24,954 nucleotides of DNA from JAOZHU01 sp964506435 (GCA_964506435.1 CAZDLK010000032.1:1-24954), one strand, 5' to 3'. Positions 13,134 to 21,555 are shown, counted from the stretch's first letter. The notes: generated from the letters alone by a model not told the origin. Made by a program: numbers and translations.

Positions 13134-15665
13134 TTATCGCTTCCTTAGCATCAGCACAATTACGATTGCCGCAACAATTATTGCGACGATTATGCCGATT
13201 ACTGCGGGCACGAAGTACATGTCAGCTATCGATTGCGGCGCAGGAGTAGGCTCTGGAGTAGCAGCAGGCGCTTCTTCAACGTTGAACGCTGTTTCTGCAA
13301 AAGATCCCCAGTATGACGTAGAACCACCGAACGTAGCGTACACCGTGTACTTACCCGGGATATCAGGTGTCCAAGCGAAACTGTAGAAGCCATTAGCGTC
13401 ACTTGTCACAGTGCCAATGTTCCGATAGTTGTTGTTAGCATCCAGAACATCAATCGAAACCTCAACGCCAACAGCGTCCGTCGGAATGGACTTCTGCATG
13501 TATACGTACGCCATCCAATCGCTCATGCTATCCTCTGAAACTGCGGGCACGCCGTTTGTAAAACGAGTCGCCTGTTCATTATTGTTGGTGCCGCCAGATG
13601 TGTCAATTACTGTTCCTTTGATTAGCACGCTGTCTCCTTCCGTAACGACGTCATCTTGAATTGTAACAGTAGTGGCAGTTGGACCTTTGCCGATGCAGTA
13701 TACTTGGCCGTCATAGCTATTGTAGTATACTAGGGAGCCGTCAGCGAGAGCGTATGTTGCTGATCCACCGCATTCTCCCATCCATCCCAGCAAAGTCCAG
13801 ATTGCATCTCCAGTAGTAGCGTTGATAGCATACACTTTGTAACCTTTGTACAGCGGATCATTTGCAGAGTGCTCATTATTATACGCGTACACTACGCCGT
13901 CTGCAACGTAACTCATGAACATAGGTGTATTACCCCATGGAGTTTCAAGTCCACTGAAAGTGTCGTTGAACACCCACAGCACGTCTCCGTTTAGCGTAGA
14001 ATAGCAGGCGACCTCTCCACCGTAGCTTGAAGTGAATAGTTTGCCGTCAGCCATACCAATATTTGCTGTGCTCTGTATGTAATATGAAAGATCGCTCGTC
14101 AGTACAGCCTGTTTAGTCCACAGCAACTCTCCGCTGTCAAGATCATAGCCGTACCATGTTGTCAGTCCTCGGTCATACATCGTGAAAACGCGGTTAACCA
14201 TATCCACTGGACCCATCTGTCTGGTCGCGTAAATTACACTTTCAGGTACACTATAGTTCTTTATCCACAGCAGTTGCCCTTTTGACCCTGGTTTATCGCT
14301 TAAAGCCCACACAGTTATCGGGTTTGAAGTAGTTTGGAAAAATCCAGATGTAAACGGCCATGAAGTGCTTGTGCCAAGTATTACATCTCCTGGCGCAACG
14401 TAGTAGATTGAAGGCGCTGCAAGTCCCGTCAGGTCTGGTATCGTCGCGTTCCATGAATAAGCATTGCTCATGTCAATCGACTGCTTGACAGGTCTCCAGA
14501 AATAGCCTTGTCCGCAATCAGTATTGTTCCACAAAGCCAACCACCGAGCATCGTAGTTGAGCACGTAACGCACTATCTCGCCTTGATCAGTGTACGCCTC
14601 AAAGCCGTTGGGAACATTAGTCAAGTTGTAGCACCATTTTCCAGTGAACGCGTCGTAGGAACTCCATGTTGTACCTGACACCTGCCACAGCAGGCCGCCG
14701 ACAACTCCGTGCTGATTCTCTGATTCAAAATCATAGAGTTGCGCCTTGGTTGGGTTGATATCGCCGTTCTCCCAAAGTGTTTCTCCAGTTTGCAGATCTA
14801 CGCATACGTACCCGCCAGCGACGGCGGGGCTATTCATTCCGCCAGTAGCGACACCACCTAGTGGTAGCTGGAAATACACTCTTCCAGAGATGATCAATGG
14901 GGTTGACAGTCTTTCTGAGTATGCGCCTCCGCCCCAATAGCTCGCGATAGGGTCTGTTCCTCCGACAATACCTCCAAGCTCTATCGGCATCGTCCACCTT
15001 ATGTGCGAACTCATAGGTCCAGTGCCGTATTCTTGTACGTTGACACCTAATGGATCATTTTTGGCTCCGCCCACCCAGTTTGATGCAATGCTTGACCAAG
15101 CCGAGTTTTGCCCTTCTATTGGGCGCGTCCAGTATTCAGTTGGAAGCGGAGTGTCTGGCAGTTTAGTTAACTGTTCTTCTTGCACGGTGAGAGATACGCT
15201 TTTGGTGCTGGGTAGAAAAGTATCGCCGAGAAATTCCGTGGCGGTGCCTTCGATGCCATTAACTGGGTTCTTTCCAGTTATTACTTGTCCAGGATAATTC
15301 ACTGTGAATTCGTATGTGCCAAGTTCTTCAGGTACGAATTGTACAGCAGCCGATCCAGTCGAATCAGAATAGTACTGTCCGAGACTCTGGTTTTCCCCCG
15401 TAGGCGTTTTCACGAATAGGTTGAATATGTATCTGGTGCCACCTTGGGATGATGATCCTGGTGGGCCTCCGTGAAGAAACATTATAACGGCTACGGTTTG
15501 CCCAACGCCTATCGGGTTAGGGTTAACCGAAATGAAGGCGTAGGTTTTAACGTTTACTGGGGGGTCGTGTGCATTAACTGGTACAGCAATAAGTGAAACA
15601 GCAATGGATAACATTAGCAGTAAAGTTGCTGCAGTAGCAATAGTTTTATTGTTTGAGTTTTGCAT
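13134..15665 (-). CDS. Secreted, membrane-anchored PQQ-like beta-propeller/Ig protein 2
   Basis: The 843-residue protein is a paralog of propeller protein 1 with the same order: signal peptide (about 1-32, ending VNAH), Ig-like domain, the entry PLPTEYWTRPIEGQ, a propeller region (about 195-675; YVCVDLQTGETLWENG, WYGYDLDSGELLWTKQ, VYAINATTGDAIWTLLG), an Ig-like domain (DANGFYSFAWTPDIPGKY), a PEPTPAPQ stalk from about residue 799, a transmembrane helix and RKR. The C-terminal 130 residues are far closer to those of proteins 1 and 3 than are the propellers. ATG at 15665 is preceded by TTAGGAGAAAG at 10-base spacing. It is divergent from TrmB 2. A ligand-binding or adhesive surface role is inferred only. 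Confidence 0.85.
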   Translation of the reverse strand: MQNSNNKTIATAATLLLMLSIAVSLIAVPVNAHDPPVNVKTYAFISVNPNPIGVGQTVAVIMFLHGGPPGSSSQGGTRYIFNLFVKTPTGENQSLGQYYSDSTGSAAVQFVPEELGTYEFTVNYPGQVITGKNPVNGIEGTATEFLGDTFLPSTKSVSLTVQEEQLTKLPDTPLPTEYWTRPIEGQNSAWSSIASNWVGGAKNDPLGVNVQEYGTGPMSSHIRWTMPIELGGIVGGTDPIASYWGGGAYSERLSTPLIISGRVYFQLPLGGVATGGMNSPAVAGGYVCVDLQTGETLWENGDINPTKAQLYDFESENQHGVVGGLLWQVSGTTWSSYDAFTGKWCYNLTNVPNGFEAYTDQGEIVRYVLNYDARWLALWNNTDCGQGYFWRPVKQSIDMSNAYSWNATIPDLTGLAAPSIYYVAPGDVILGTSTSWPFTSGFFQTTSNPITVWALSDKPGSKGQLLWIKNYSVPESVIYATRQMGPVDMVNRVFTMYDRGLTTWYGYDLDSGELLWTKQAVLTSDLSYYIQSTANIGMADGKLFTSSYGGEVACYSTLNGDVLWVFNDTFSGLETPWGNTPMFMSYVADGVVYAYNNEHSANDPLYKGYKVYAINATTGDAIWTLLGWMGECGGSATYALADGSLVYYNSYDGQVYCIGKGPTATTVTIQDDVVTEGDSVLIKGTVIDTSGGTNNNEQATRFTNGVPAVSEDSMSDWMAYVYMQKSIPTDAVGVEVSIDVLDANNNYRNIGTVTSDANGFYSFAWTPDIPGKYTVYATFGGSTSYWGSFAETAFNVEEAPAATPEPTPAPQSIADMYFVPAVIGIIVAIIVAAIVIVLMLRKR

Positions 15666-15927
15666 GTTTTTTCTTTCTCCTAAATTTTTGTGAAAGCCAT
15701 GTTACGGTGAGACGTTTAAAAAAATTAGCTAGTACAGCAAACACTAACAGGAGCCACTCAGCTGGCACTGAAAAAATGCTTTGCTTGTTCAACTTACAAA
15801 TTGTGATTCAGTGGCTACGTCTTAAATTCGCCTTCGCTAACTCGCAAATTTTTCTGTTTTTTAGGTACAAAGACAGAAAAAATATTATATGGATAAAAAG
15901 AAATGTTAAAGTAAATCACAACTTCCA
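15666..15927. promoter_or_regulatory. Divergent promoter region, module 2
   Basis: Minus strand: TTTTTTTAAACG (about 15713-15725) serves the propeller gene. Plus strand: AATATTATATGG (about 15880-15892) serves TrmB 2. Between them AGCCACT (15752-15758) and AGTGGCT (15810-15816) form an inverted pair 58 bases apart, with a further CACTGAA half at about 15765; these are possible operator halves. No gene is seen. Confidence 0.45.
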
Positions 15928-16746
15928 ATGAAAAATTCGATAACGCGATACACTATGAAAGACAGAAAACTGGCTTCTAATGACAGCGTATTTATCCAGT
16001 TGGGCCTAACAGAGCAGCAGACCAAAGTTTACTTAGCCCTCAGCAAACTGGAGCAATCAACAGTAAAGACAATCGCGGTGACTGCGCAAATGGACCGAGC
16101 GGAAGTCTACAGAGTAATACCTGAACTTCAAAAGCTCGGTTTAATCAAAAGGATCATAAGCTCCCCAATCGCACTCAGAGCCATTCCGCTATCCGAAGGA
16201 CTCTCGATTCTGCTACAGCAAGACGCTGAAAAACACAAAGAGAAGCAGGCTCGAGCAAAACGGTTTCTCCGAAATTTCAACCACAACAAAGAAGAACTCA
16301 GCCAAGTTGACAATCAATATATCCTCACACGTGGAGCAAGGGCAGAAATACGAGAATTTCTGAAAAACATGCAAGAGGCTCAAACAAGCATAGATGCCAT
16401 TTTCGAGTGGAAAGCTTTCCTATACGTATTTAAAACGCACTATAAAGAGTACGAAAGAGTCTTAGAAAGAGGCGTAAAAATCCGCCGCATTGTGAACAAA
16501 CCTAAAAACGCGCGAATACCCCAATTCATCCAAGCCTTACAGAAAAAGGGCTCCTTAAAAATTAAATGCGTTACACGCATCCCAAGAACAGGCGTAGAAA
16601 TATGGGACGGAAAATTCGCCTGTATTGTCACTTCGCCAAACGATGGAGAACAAGAAATTGAAGTTTTACGCTCAAGAAACTCCACAATGTTAAAGTTGGT
16701 ACGAGACTATTTTGACATAAAATGGCAGACAGCAACACCCTGCTGA
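15928..16746 (+). CDS. TrmB-like transcription regulator 2
   Basis: The 272-residue paralog has the winged helix at about residues 22-95 (VFIQLGLTEQQTKVYLALSK, DRAEVYRVIPELQKLGLIKR, the wing ISSPIALRAIPL), a coiled spacer rich in Lys/Gln/Ala, and a sensor-like C-terminal region with AIFEWKAFLYVF, RGVKIRRIVNKPKNA, IEVLRSRNSTMLKLVRDYF and the ending DIKWQTATPC. It is closer to TrmB 3 than to TrmB 1: both share the VFIQLG start and the DYFDIKWQTAT ending. ATG at 15928 has no clear ribosome site; an in-frame ATG at 15955 is an alternative. It points away from propeller gene 2, its likely target. Confidence 0.85.
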   Translation: MKNSITRYTMKDRKLASNDSVFIQLGLTEQQTKVYLALSKLEQSTVKTIAVTAQMDRAEVYRVIPELQKLGLIKRIISSPIALRAIPLSEGLSILLQQDAEKHKEKQARAKRFLRNFNHNKEELSQVDNQYILTRGARAEIREFLKNMQEAQTSIDAIFEWKAFLYVFKTHYKEYERVLERGVKIRRIVNKPKNARIPQFIQALQKKGSLKIKCVTRIPRTGVEIWDGKFACIVTSPNDGEQEIEVLRSRNSTMLKLVRDYFDIKWQTATPC

Positions 16747-16786
16747 CACAAGAAAAAATAATCAACTTAAAACGAAACCTGAAAAA

Positions 16787-16985
16787 GGTTTGCTGAGGCT
16801 CCGGACAGAGCATACAAAATCAAAGGAGAAAAGAAAGAAAAATGCGGTAACGATGAAACCATCGTTTTTTCTGCCCGGAACCTTCTCAGCCCTTTTCTTT
16901 GCCTATGCGTTTTTCTCCTTGTTTGTTACGGTTGTTTGTTGTTACCCAAAAAAGGGGGAAATGAAGTTTTGTTTTTGCTTCATAT
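16787..16985. repeat. Propeller-module element, copy 3
   Basis: The most diverged of the three copies, lying between convergent TrmB 2 and propeller 3. The outer arm GCTGAG now pairs perfectly with CTCAGC (G-U in copies 1 and 2), and a T-A pair is gained next to CCGG, but one A-C mismatch appears in CCGGACAG/CTGCCCGG. The AACGATG/CATCGTT hairpin and the AAGGAGAAAA/TTTTCTCCTT complement are retained unchanged. Confidence 0.78.
16948..16982 (-). terminator. Terminator of propeller gene 3
   Basis: On the minus strand, TGAAG and CTTCA pair around an A-rich loop, followed by CCCCC and six T residues, as after the other two propeller genes. Confidence 0.6.
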
Positions 16986-19490
16986 TTATCGCTTCCTAGA
17001 CATCAGAACCACTAATATGCCGACTATGATGATTGCTATGATTATGCCTATGGACATCGGGATGAAGTACATGTCAGCTGCTGATTGCGGCGCAGGAGTA
17101 GGCTCTGGAGTAGCAACAGGCGCTTCGTCTACGGTGAAAGCGTTTTCAGCGGATGACTGCCAGTACGATTCAGAACCAGCGAACGTAGCGTAAACCGTGT
17201 ATTTGCCAGGAATGTCTGGTGTCCAAGCGTAACTGAAGACACCGTTCGCATCACTCGTTACAGTGCCTATGTTCCTGAAGTTGCCGTTAGCATCAACAAC
17301 ATCCAATGACACTTCAACGCCAGTAGCGTTATCGGGATAAGACTGCTGCATATACAGGTACTCCATCCACTCAGTCATGTACTCGTCAGCAATAGCTGCA
17401 GTGCCCGCTGCGCCCGTCGACTCATCAAGAACCGTACCCTTAATCAGTACGCTGTTGCCATACACCGAAACTTCCGGTGACGCAGAAACTGTAGTAGCCG
17501 TTTGGCCTTTACCGAAGCAGTATATGCGGTTGTCAGCGCCATTTGCCGATACTATGTAGCCGTCAGCAATAACTGGTGTCCAATACCAACCTTTAATCTT
17601 CCACACCAAGTCTCCAGTAGTCGCATTAACGCAGTGAAGCCCTCCGCCCCGCCACAAAGGCATACTAGCGCTATGTTCGTTTGTGCCAGCATAGAGTTTT
17701 CCGTCAGCGACAGTAACAGCACTGCCAACACCATAGAAAGGCCAAGTTCCATATGGAGTTTCGTATCCAGCATCACCAGTTGAATAATCCCACAAGTGAT
17801 TACCTGTCTTAATGTCGTATGCATGTATCATTCCGTCAAAGGCTTCTGCGTAGAGTGTGCCATACGCGGCAGTCACACCACCTTGCTGATACATGCCCCA
17901 TGCACTAGTGTAGGCTTTGCTTGGTCCCCATTTCAGGTTGCCTGTGTTGATGTCATAAGCGTACCATTGCATCGTTTCTTTTAGGAATGTGAAATAAACG
18001 CCGTCATTTATAGGCCCTCGTGACGCAAAGCTTGTAGTTCCGGGAGTGACTGTTCGGTTTTGATACCATAATTGGTGTCCATCTTCTCTACTGTAAGCGA
18101 CCTCTGTTATCTGTCCATCTGGGTCTCCTGTTATATAGCTCCATGTAGTAGCAAGTAGTATTTCATCGTTCATAACGGGGGTAACTGGAGAATCCCAATT
18201 ATTCCAGCTTTGAGCTCCTTCTAAGTCCGGTACTGTCACATTCCACTCTATTCCGTTACTCCAATCGTATGTTCCAGAAATGGGCCTCCATGAAGCAGCG
18301 TTTGTAGGGTTGACAGCTTTCGTTGAGTTCCACAATAGTAACCAATTGTTTGTACCGTCGAGCACATAAACCAGCAGATTGCCCTTTTCGTCGAAGGTAA
18401 TTGCAGGGTTCGCTAGGGGGTTTGCGAAACCGATATACTGCGCTTGAAGAGGAATTCCGTCAAAACTCAGTATAGCTTGTCCTGTGAATGCGTTATACAT
18501 TGTATACGTGCTGCCGAGGCTCCATAAGTATGCATAGACTCCATGTTGATTAACTGAGTCATATTGAAGCAATTGACCACATGTTATGCCGCCAGTACCG
18601 CTTCCACTAGACCAAAAATAACCACTTCCTGATGGGTTGCTAGTGTCACTGTAGAACAATGTTTCTCCTGTACGCAGGTCTACGCAGTAAAACCCGTTTG
18701 CGGGTGGATCAGGCTCATTGTAGTAAAGTCTGCCATTGATAATTACAGGTGGGTTAAACTTGTTTTCGTAGACGTGGCCTTCATAGTATGATTGATCACC
18801 AAATTCCCCGCCGGCGATTCCTCCAAACGTTAACTCTTTTGTCCATACTATGTGCGCGGTATTAGGTGCCGTGGTATAAGAATTGAATGCGTTACCTTGC
18901 CCATCGTATCTTTCTAGCAGCCAATTCCCCGAGATTGAACCCCAAAGCTGGTTCTCAGAGTTTATTGGGCGCGCCCAGTAATCGCTTGGAAGTGGCGTGT
19001 CTGGGTAACTTGCTATTGGTTCCTCTTGCACGGTAACAGTCACTTTCGGCGTAGTATCTGGCTTATAATAGTCGTCAACAGGAACACCCATTGCAGTGCC
19101 GTTTTTCCTTTCTCCAGGGAAGGTCAATTGAAAAGTGTAAGTGCCGACTTCACTTGGCGTGTATAACGTGTATGTTGACCCTGTGGATTCGGTGTTGAAT
19201 GGACCTAAAGTTTCAGTTCCGCTAGGCGTGGTGACTTCTACTGTAAGACCATGCCAACTCTGCGCGGCCATTGGCCCAAACTCTGCTATAGTTGGCGGAG
19301 GCATACTTAGCCACATCGTGATTTGTAGCTGTTGATTGATACCCACAGTGCTAGGCGTAACACTGAGAAAGGCATACATATCATATTCTGCAGCGCTTGC
19401 TATTGGCAAATAAGCCACTAACGAACTTATAGCTAATGTCAGAAGCAAAGCAATTACGGTAGTTTTAATTTTGTTTGTTGCTGCCTTCAA
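16986..19490 (-). CDS. Secreted, membrane-anchored PQQ-like beta-propeller/Ig protein 3
   Basis: The 834-residue third paralog has a signal peptide (about 1-34, ending ASAAE), an Ig-like domain (FLSVTPSTVGINQQLQITMW), the entry PLPSDYWARPINSENQLW, a propeller region (about 190-670; FYCVDLRTGETLFYSD, WYAYDINTGNLKWGPS, IHAYDIKTGNHLWDYS, LHCVNATTGDLVWKIKG), an Ig-like domain (DANGVFSYAWTPDIPGKY), a PEPTPAPQ stalk from about residue 790, a transmembrane helix and RKR. TTG at 19490 has AAGGAGA about 11 bases upstream, matching copy 1. Propeller blades differ strongly from copies 1 and 2, while the C-terminal anchor is nearly constant. Function is inferred as a surface receptor or adhesin, unproven. 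Confidence 0.85.
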   Translation of the reverse strand: MKAATNKIKTTVIALLLTLAISSLVAYLPIASAAEYDMYAFLSVTPSTVGINQQLQITMWLSMPPPTIAEFGPMAAQSWHGLTVEVTTPSGTETLGPFNTESTGSTYTLYTPSEVGTYTFQLTFPGERKNGTAMGVPVDDYYKPDTTPKVTVTVQEEPIASYPDTPLPSDYWARPINSENQLWGSISGNWLLERYDGQGNAFNSYTTAPNTAHIVWTKELTFGGIAGGEFGDQSYYEGHVYENKFNPPVIINGRLYYNEPDPPANGFYCVDLRTGETLFYSDTSNPSGSGYFWSSGSGTGGITCGQLLQYDSVNQHGVYAYLWSLGSTYTMYNAFTGQAILSFDGIPLQAQYIGFANPLANPAITFDEKGNLLVYVLDGTNNWLLLWNSTKAVNPTNAASWRPISGTYDWSNGIEWNVTVPDLEGAQSWNNWDSPVTPVMNDEILLATTWSYITGDPDGQITEVAYSREDGHQLWYQNRTVTPGTTSFASRGPINDGVYFTFLKETMQWYAYDINTGNLKWGPSKAYTSAWGMYQQGGVTAAYGTLYAEAFDGMIHAYDIKTGNHLWDYSTGDAGYETPYGTWPFYGVGSAVTVADGKLYAGTNEHSASMPLWRGGGLHCVNATTGDLVWKIKGWYWTPVIADGYIVSANGADNRIYCFGKGQTATTVSASPEVSVYGNSVLIKGTVLDESTGAAGTAAIADEYMTEWMEYLYMQQSYPDNATGVEVSLDVVDANGNFRNIGTVTSDANGVFSYAWTPDIPGKYTVYATFAGSESYWQSSAENAFTVDEAPVATPEPTPAPQSAADMYFIPMSIGIIIAIIIVGILVVLMSRKR

Positions 19491-19641
19491 TTTTTCTTAG
19501 TCTCCTTTTTTATGCTGTAAAACAGCGCAGTTTCGACTTATGAAAAATGGCGAGTACAACATGTAGTCATGAAAATCTATAAGAAAGGGGGGGTGGGTAC
19601 TCTATCCACTCACAAGAACAGCCCAATTTACATAAAGAAGG
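19491..19641. promoter_or_regulatory. Divergent promoter region, module 3, with palindrome
   Basis: GTGGGTA-CTC-TATCCAC (19593-19609) is a near-perfect palindrome (one mismatch). It lies just downstream of a TrmB 3 TATA candidate, ATCTATAAG (about 19575-19584), where a repressor would block initiation. The propeller gene's ribosome site AAGGAGA is at the other end, with a TTCATAAG TATA candidate about 19538-19552 on the minus strand. Confidence 0.5.
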
Positions 19642-20511
19642 TTGAATCTCAGGACAGAAGTTGCTCGGAAATTGGAGGGAAAATGCATCAACACCGAAAA
19701 TGGTGATCTAAGCGTATTCATCCAGTTGGGCGTAAGCATGCGGCAAGCTCAAGTTTACTTAGCCAACGCTCAACTAGGACAAGCAACAGCCGCAGCAATT
19801 GCGAAAAATGTACAAGCAGACCGAGCAGAAATCTACCGAGCATTAATCAAACTGGAAAAACGCGGCTTAACTCGAAGATGCATTACGAAACCTCTAACGT
19901 TTAGAAGTGTGCCAATAACTGAAGCGTTCTCAATTCTCCTGCAACAAAACGCCGAAAAACATAACCGAATTAGAGACGAAACCGAAAAGTTCATAACAAA
20001 ATTCAGAGAGCAAAATAACGAAACATCAAACCAAGAAAACGCTCAGTGCTACTACCTAACATCAGGGTTAAAAGCTGAAGATTACGAGTTCAAAGGAGAA
20101 CTAGAACAACTTCAAAAAAGCAAAGATGGCATTTACGATTGGAAATTCCTCCTATCTGGGATTAACAGACACTTGGAAGAGAGCAAGAAAGCCTTAGAAA
20201 AAGGTGTAAAAATCCGAGATATTACATGTATACCTGAAGGCGCGAAAATGCCCCAAATTGTCCAAAACTTAATGGAAGTGGGCTCCTTTGAAGTAAGATC
20301 CGCTTCAACAGCCCCAATGGCAGGCATCGCCATACTTGACAAGAAATTAGTTCAGATTATTAGCATACCAAAAGGTTATCTGAAGGAAATTGAAGTTTTG
20401 CGGTCAAACGACCCTGCAGTAGTGGGGTTAGCACAAGACTATTTTGACATAAAATGGCAGACCGCAACAATACCTCGCTGGCGCAAGAAAAACAATGCGC
20501 TGGAGACATAA
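19642..20511 (+). CDS. TrmB-like transcription regulator 3
   Basis: The 289-residue paralog has the winged helix at about residues 24-100 (VFIQLGVSMRQAQVYLANAQLG, DRAEIYRALIKLEKRGLTRR, ITKPLTFRSVPI), a helical spacer, and a sensor-like C-terminal region (GIYDWKFLLSGI, KGVKIRDITCIPEGAKMPQI, IEVLRSNDPAVVGLAQDYF) ending DIKWQTAT plus a short basic tail. It is clearly the sister of TrmB 2. TTG at 19642 is used because no better in-frame start precedes the conserved region; AAGAAGG lies directly upstream. No copy of the repeated element follows it, so the module series ends here. Confidence 0.83.
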   Translation: MNLRTEVARKLEGKCINTENGDLSVFIQLGVSMRQAQVYLANAQLGQATAAAIAKNVQADRAEIYRALIKLEKRGLTRRCITKPLTFRSVPITEAFSILLQQNAEKHNRIRDETEKFITKFREQNNETSNQENAQCYYLTSGLKAEDYEFKGELEQLQKSKDGIYDWKFLLSGINRHLEESKKALEKGVKIRDITCIPEGAKMPQIVQNLMEVGSFEVRSASTAPMAGIAILDKKLVQIISIPKGYLKEIEVLRSNDPAVVGLAQDYFDIKWQTATIPRWRKKNNALET

Positions 20512-20630
20512 CCTGAAGGGGTTCTAGACAAGCGTAACTTGGAGAGAAATGAAACTCACGTTGACTTTTGCTGCCGCAGGGAAAATAGAAAAACTAATAT
20601 TCGCTTTCCTTAAAAATAGTTGATGGTGAA

Positions 20631-20951
20631 ATGTTTTTGCCTATTGACCCTGATTTCCAAAGCAAACGCCAAGTTGTAGCTGAGCATAATGGCCACAAAG
20701 TTTGGGGTCCCGTGGAACCGCCGCAGAAACTGGGTATTCACGGAACAAACGTTGCTGTCGACTGGGACGTGTGCGTTGGAGACGGCGTGTGCATCGACGT
20801 TTGCCCCGTTTCCCTGTACGACTGGGCAGAAACACGTGGGCATCCGACATCAGAGAAGAAATCTGACCCCGCCCGCGAAAAAGACTGCATACAATGCTTA
20901 TCCTGCGAGATGAATTGCCCAACTGCAGCGATAAAAATCACTCCACCATAG
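20631..20951 (+). CDS. zfx: Zinc-containing dicluster ferredoxin (Sulfolobus type)
   Basis: The 106-residue protein matches the Sulfolobus/Thermoplasma zinc ferredoxins along its length, including HNGHKVWGPVEPP, LGIHGT and the GHP-SEKKSDP loop. His19, His22, His37 and Asp79 correspond to the zinc ligands of the Sulfolobus protein. Cluster I is C48-x2-D51-x2-C54-x3-C58P, with Asp where the second Cys normally stands, giving a 3Fe-4S or Asp-ligated 4Fe-4S cluster. Cluster II is the complete C86-x2-C89-x2-C92-x3-C96P. It shuttles low-potential electrons from 2-oxoacid oxidoreductases and similar enzymes. ATG at 20631 is within a base or two of GGTGA, too close for a normal ribosome site, so a near-leaderless transcript is possible. 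Confidence 0.95.
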   Translation: MFLPIDPDFQSKRQVVAEHNGHKVWGPVEPPQKLGIHGTNVAVDWDVCVGDGVCIDVCPVSLYDWAETRGHPTSEKKSDPAREKDCIQCLSCEMNCPTAAIKITPP

Positions 20952-20972
20952 ACGCAAAGCAGGCGCAGCATA

Positions 20973-20981
20973 AGGTATAAT
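20973..20981 (+). promoter_or_regulatory. TATA box of rubrerythrin
   Basis: AGGTATAAT predicts transcription near 21000, leaving a leader of about 20 bases that carries the GGGTGA ribosome site. Confidence 0.45.
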
Positions 20982-21019
20982 CGGGAGCGCAGCAGTTACT
21001 AGTTTTGGGTGAACACGTT

Positions 21020-21523
21020 ATGGGTAAGACTAATAAGAATTTGAAGGCTGCTTTTGCAGGTGAGTCGCAGGCTAACAGGCGATATTTGGCTTTCGCGCAG
21101 AAAGCAGACGAAGAAGGCGCAACGCAAGCTGCTAAGCTTTTCAGAGCGGCGGCCGAAGCGGAAACAATCCACGCGCTTAACCATCTGCGGATAACGGGCG
21201 AGATAAAAGCCACTGTTGATAATTTGGATGCGGCGGTTTCGGGAGAAACATTTGAGTTCAAACAAATGTACCCCGAATACATTGGCACGGCGAAGCAAGA
21301 GGGAAACAAGCAGGCAGCATGGAGCTTTGATGCGGCAAGCAAAGTAGAACAAGTGCATGCGGGCTTGTTCCAGAAAGCTCTTGACGCATTGAAGAGCAAG
21401 AAGCAGTTGGAAAAGGTGGATTATTACGTGTGCAGCGTTTGCGGAAACACTGTTGAAGGTGCACCGCCAGAGCGCTGTCCAATCTGTGGGGCTCCGAAAG
21501 CGAAGTTCTTCAAACCAGCCTGA
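21020..21523 (+). CDS. rbr: Rubrerythrin
   Basis: The 167-residue protein is a classical rubrerythrin, a non-haem diiron peroxidase of anaerobes that reduces hydrogen peroxide in the cytoplasm using rubredoxin- or ferredoxin-derived electrons. The four-helix part carries Glu15, Glu48-x2-His51, Glu86 or Glu94, and Glu110-x2-His113 as diiron ligands. The C-terminal rubredoxin-like domain binds one iron through Cys138-x2-Cys141 and Cys153-x2-Cys156 (CSVCG, CPICG). I chose ATG at 21020, 8 bases after GGGTGA, rather than TTG at 21005, which overlaps that ribosome site. A hairpin terminator includes its stop codon. The rubredoxin and flavodiiron genes nearby belong to the same defence function. Confidence 0.96.
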   Translation: MGKTNKNLKAAFAGESQANRRYLAFAQKADEEGATQAAKLFRAAAEAETIHALNHLRITGEIKATVDNLDAAVSGETFEFKQMYPEYIGTAKQEGNKQAAWSFDAASKVEQVHAGLFQKALDALKSKKQLEKVDYYVCSVCGNTVEGAPPERCPICGAPKAKFFKPA

Positions 21524-21555
21524 AAACAGGCTAGTTTTTTTATTTTTTTAGGTCT
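21517..21555 (+). terminator. Hairpin terminator of rubrerythrin
   Basis: AGCCTG-AAAA-CAGGCT (21517-21532) is a perfect six-pair hairpin containing the rubrerythrin stop codon. AG and two T-runs (seven T, A, seven T) follow. The T-runs overlap the end of the convergent CHAT-like gene. Confidence 0.75.

Noticed and set aside
9021..16985. Element as an insertion sequence or MITE
   Set aside because: There is no transposase, no terminal target duplication that I can see, and all copies have the same position relative to the propeller stop codon; duplication with the module is simpler.
16790..16999. Hydrophobic 69-residue frame within element copy 3 (and partial counterparts in copies 1 and 2)
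   Set aside because: Indels of one or two bases between copies destroy the frame, so it is not a conserved protein.
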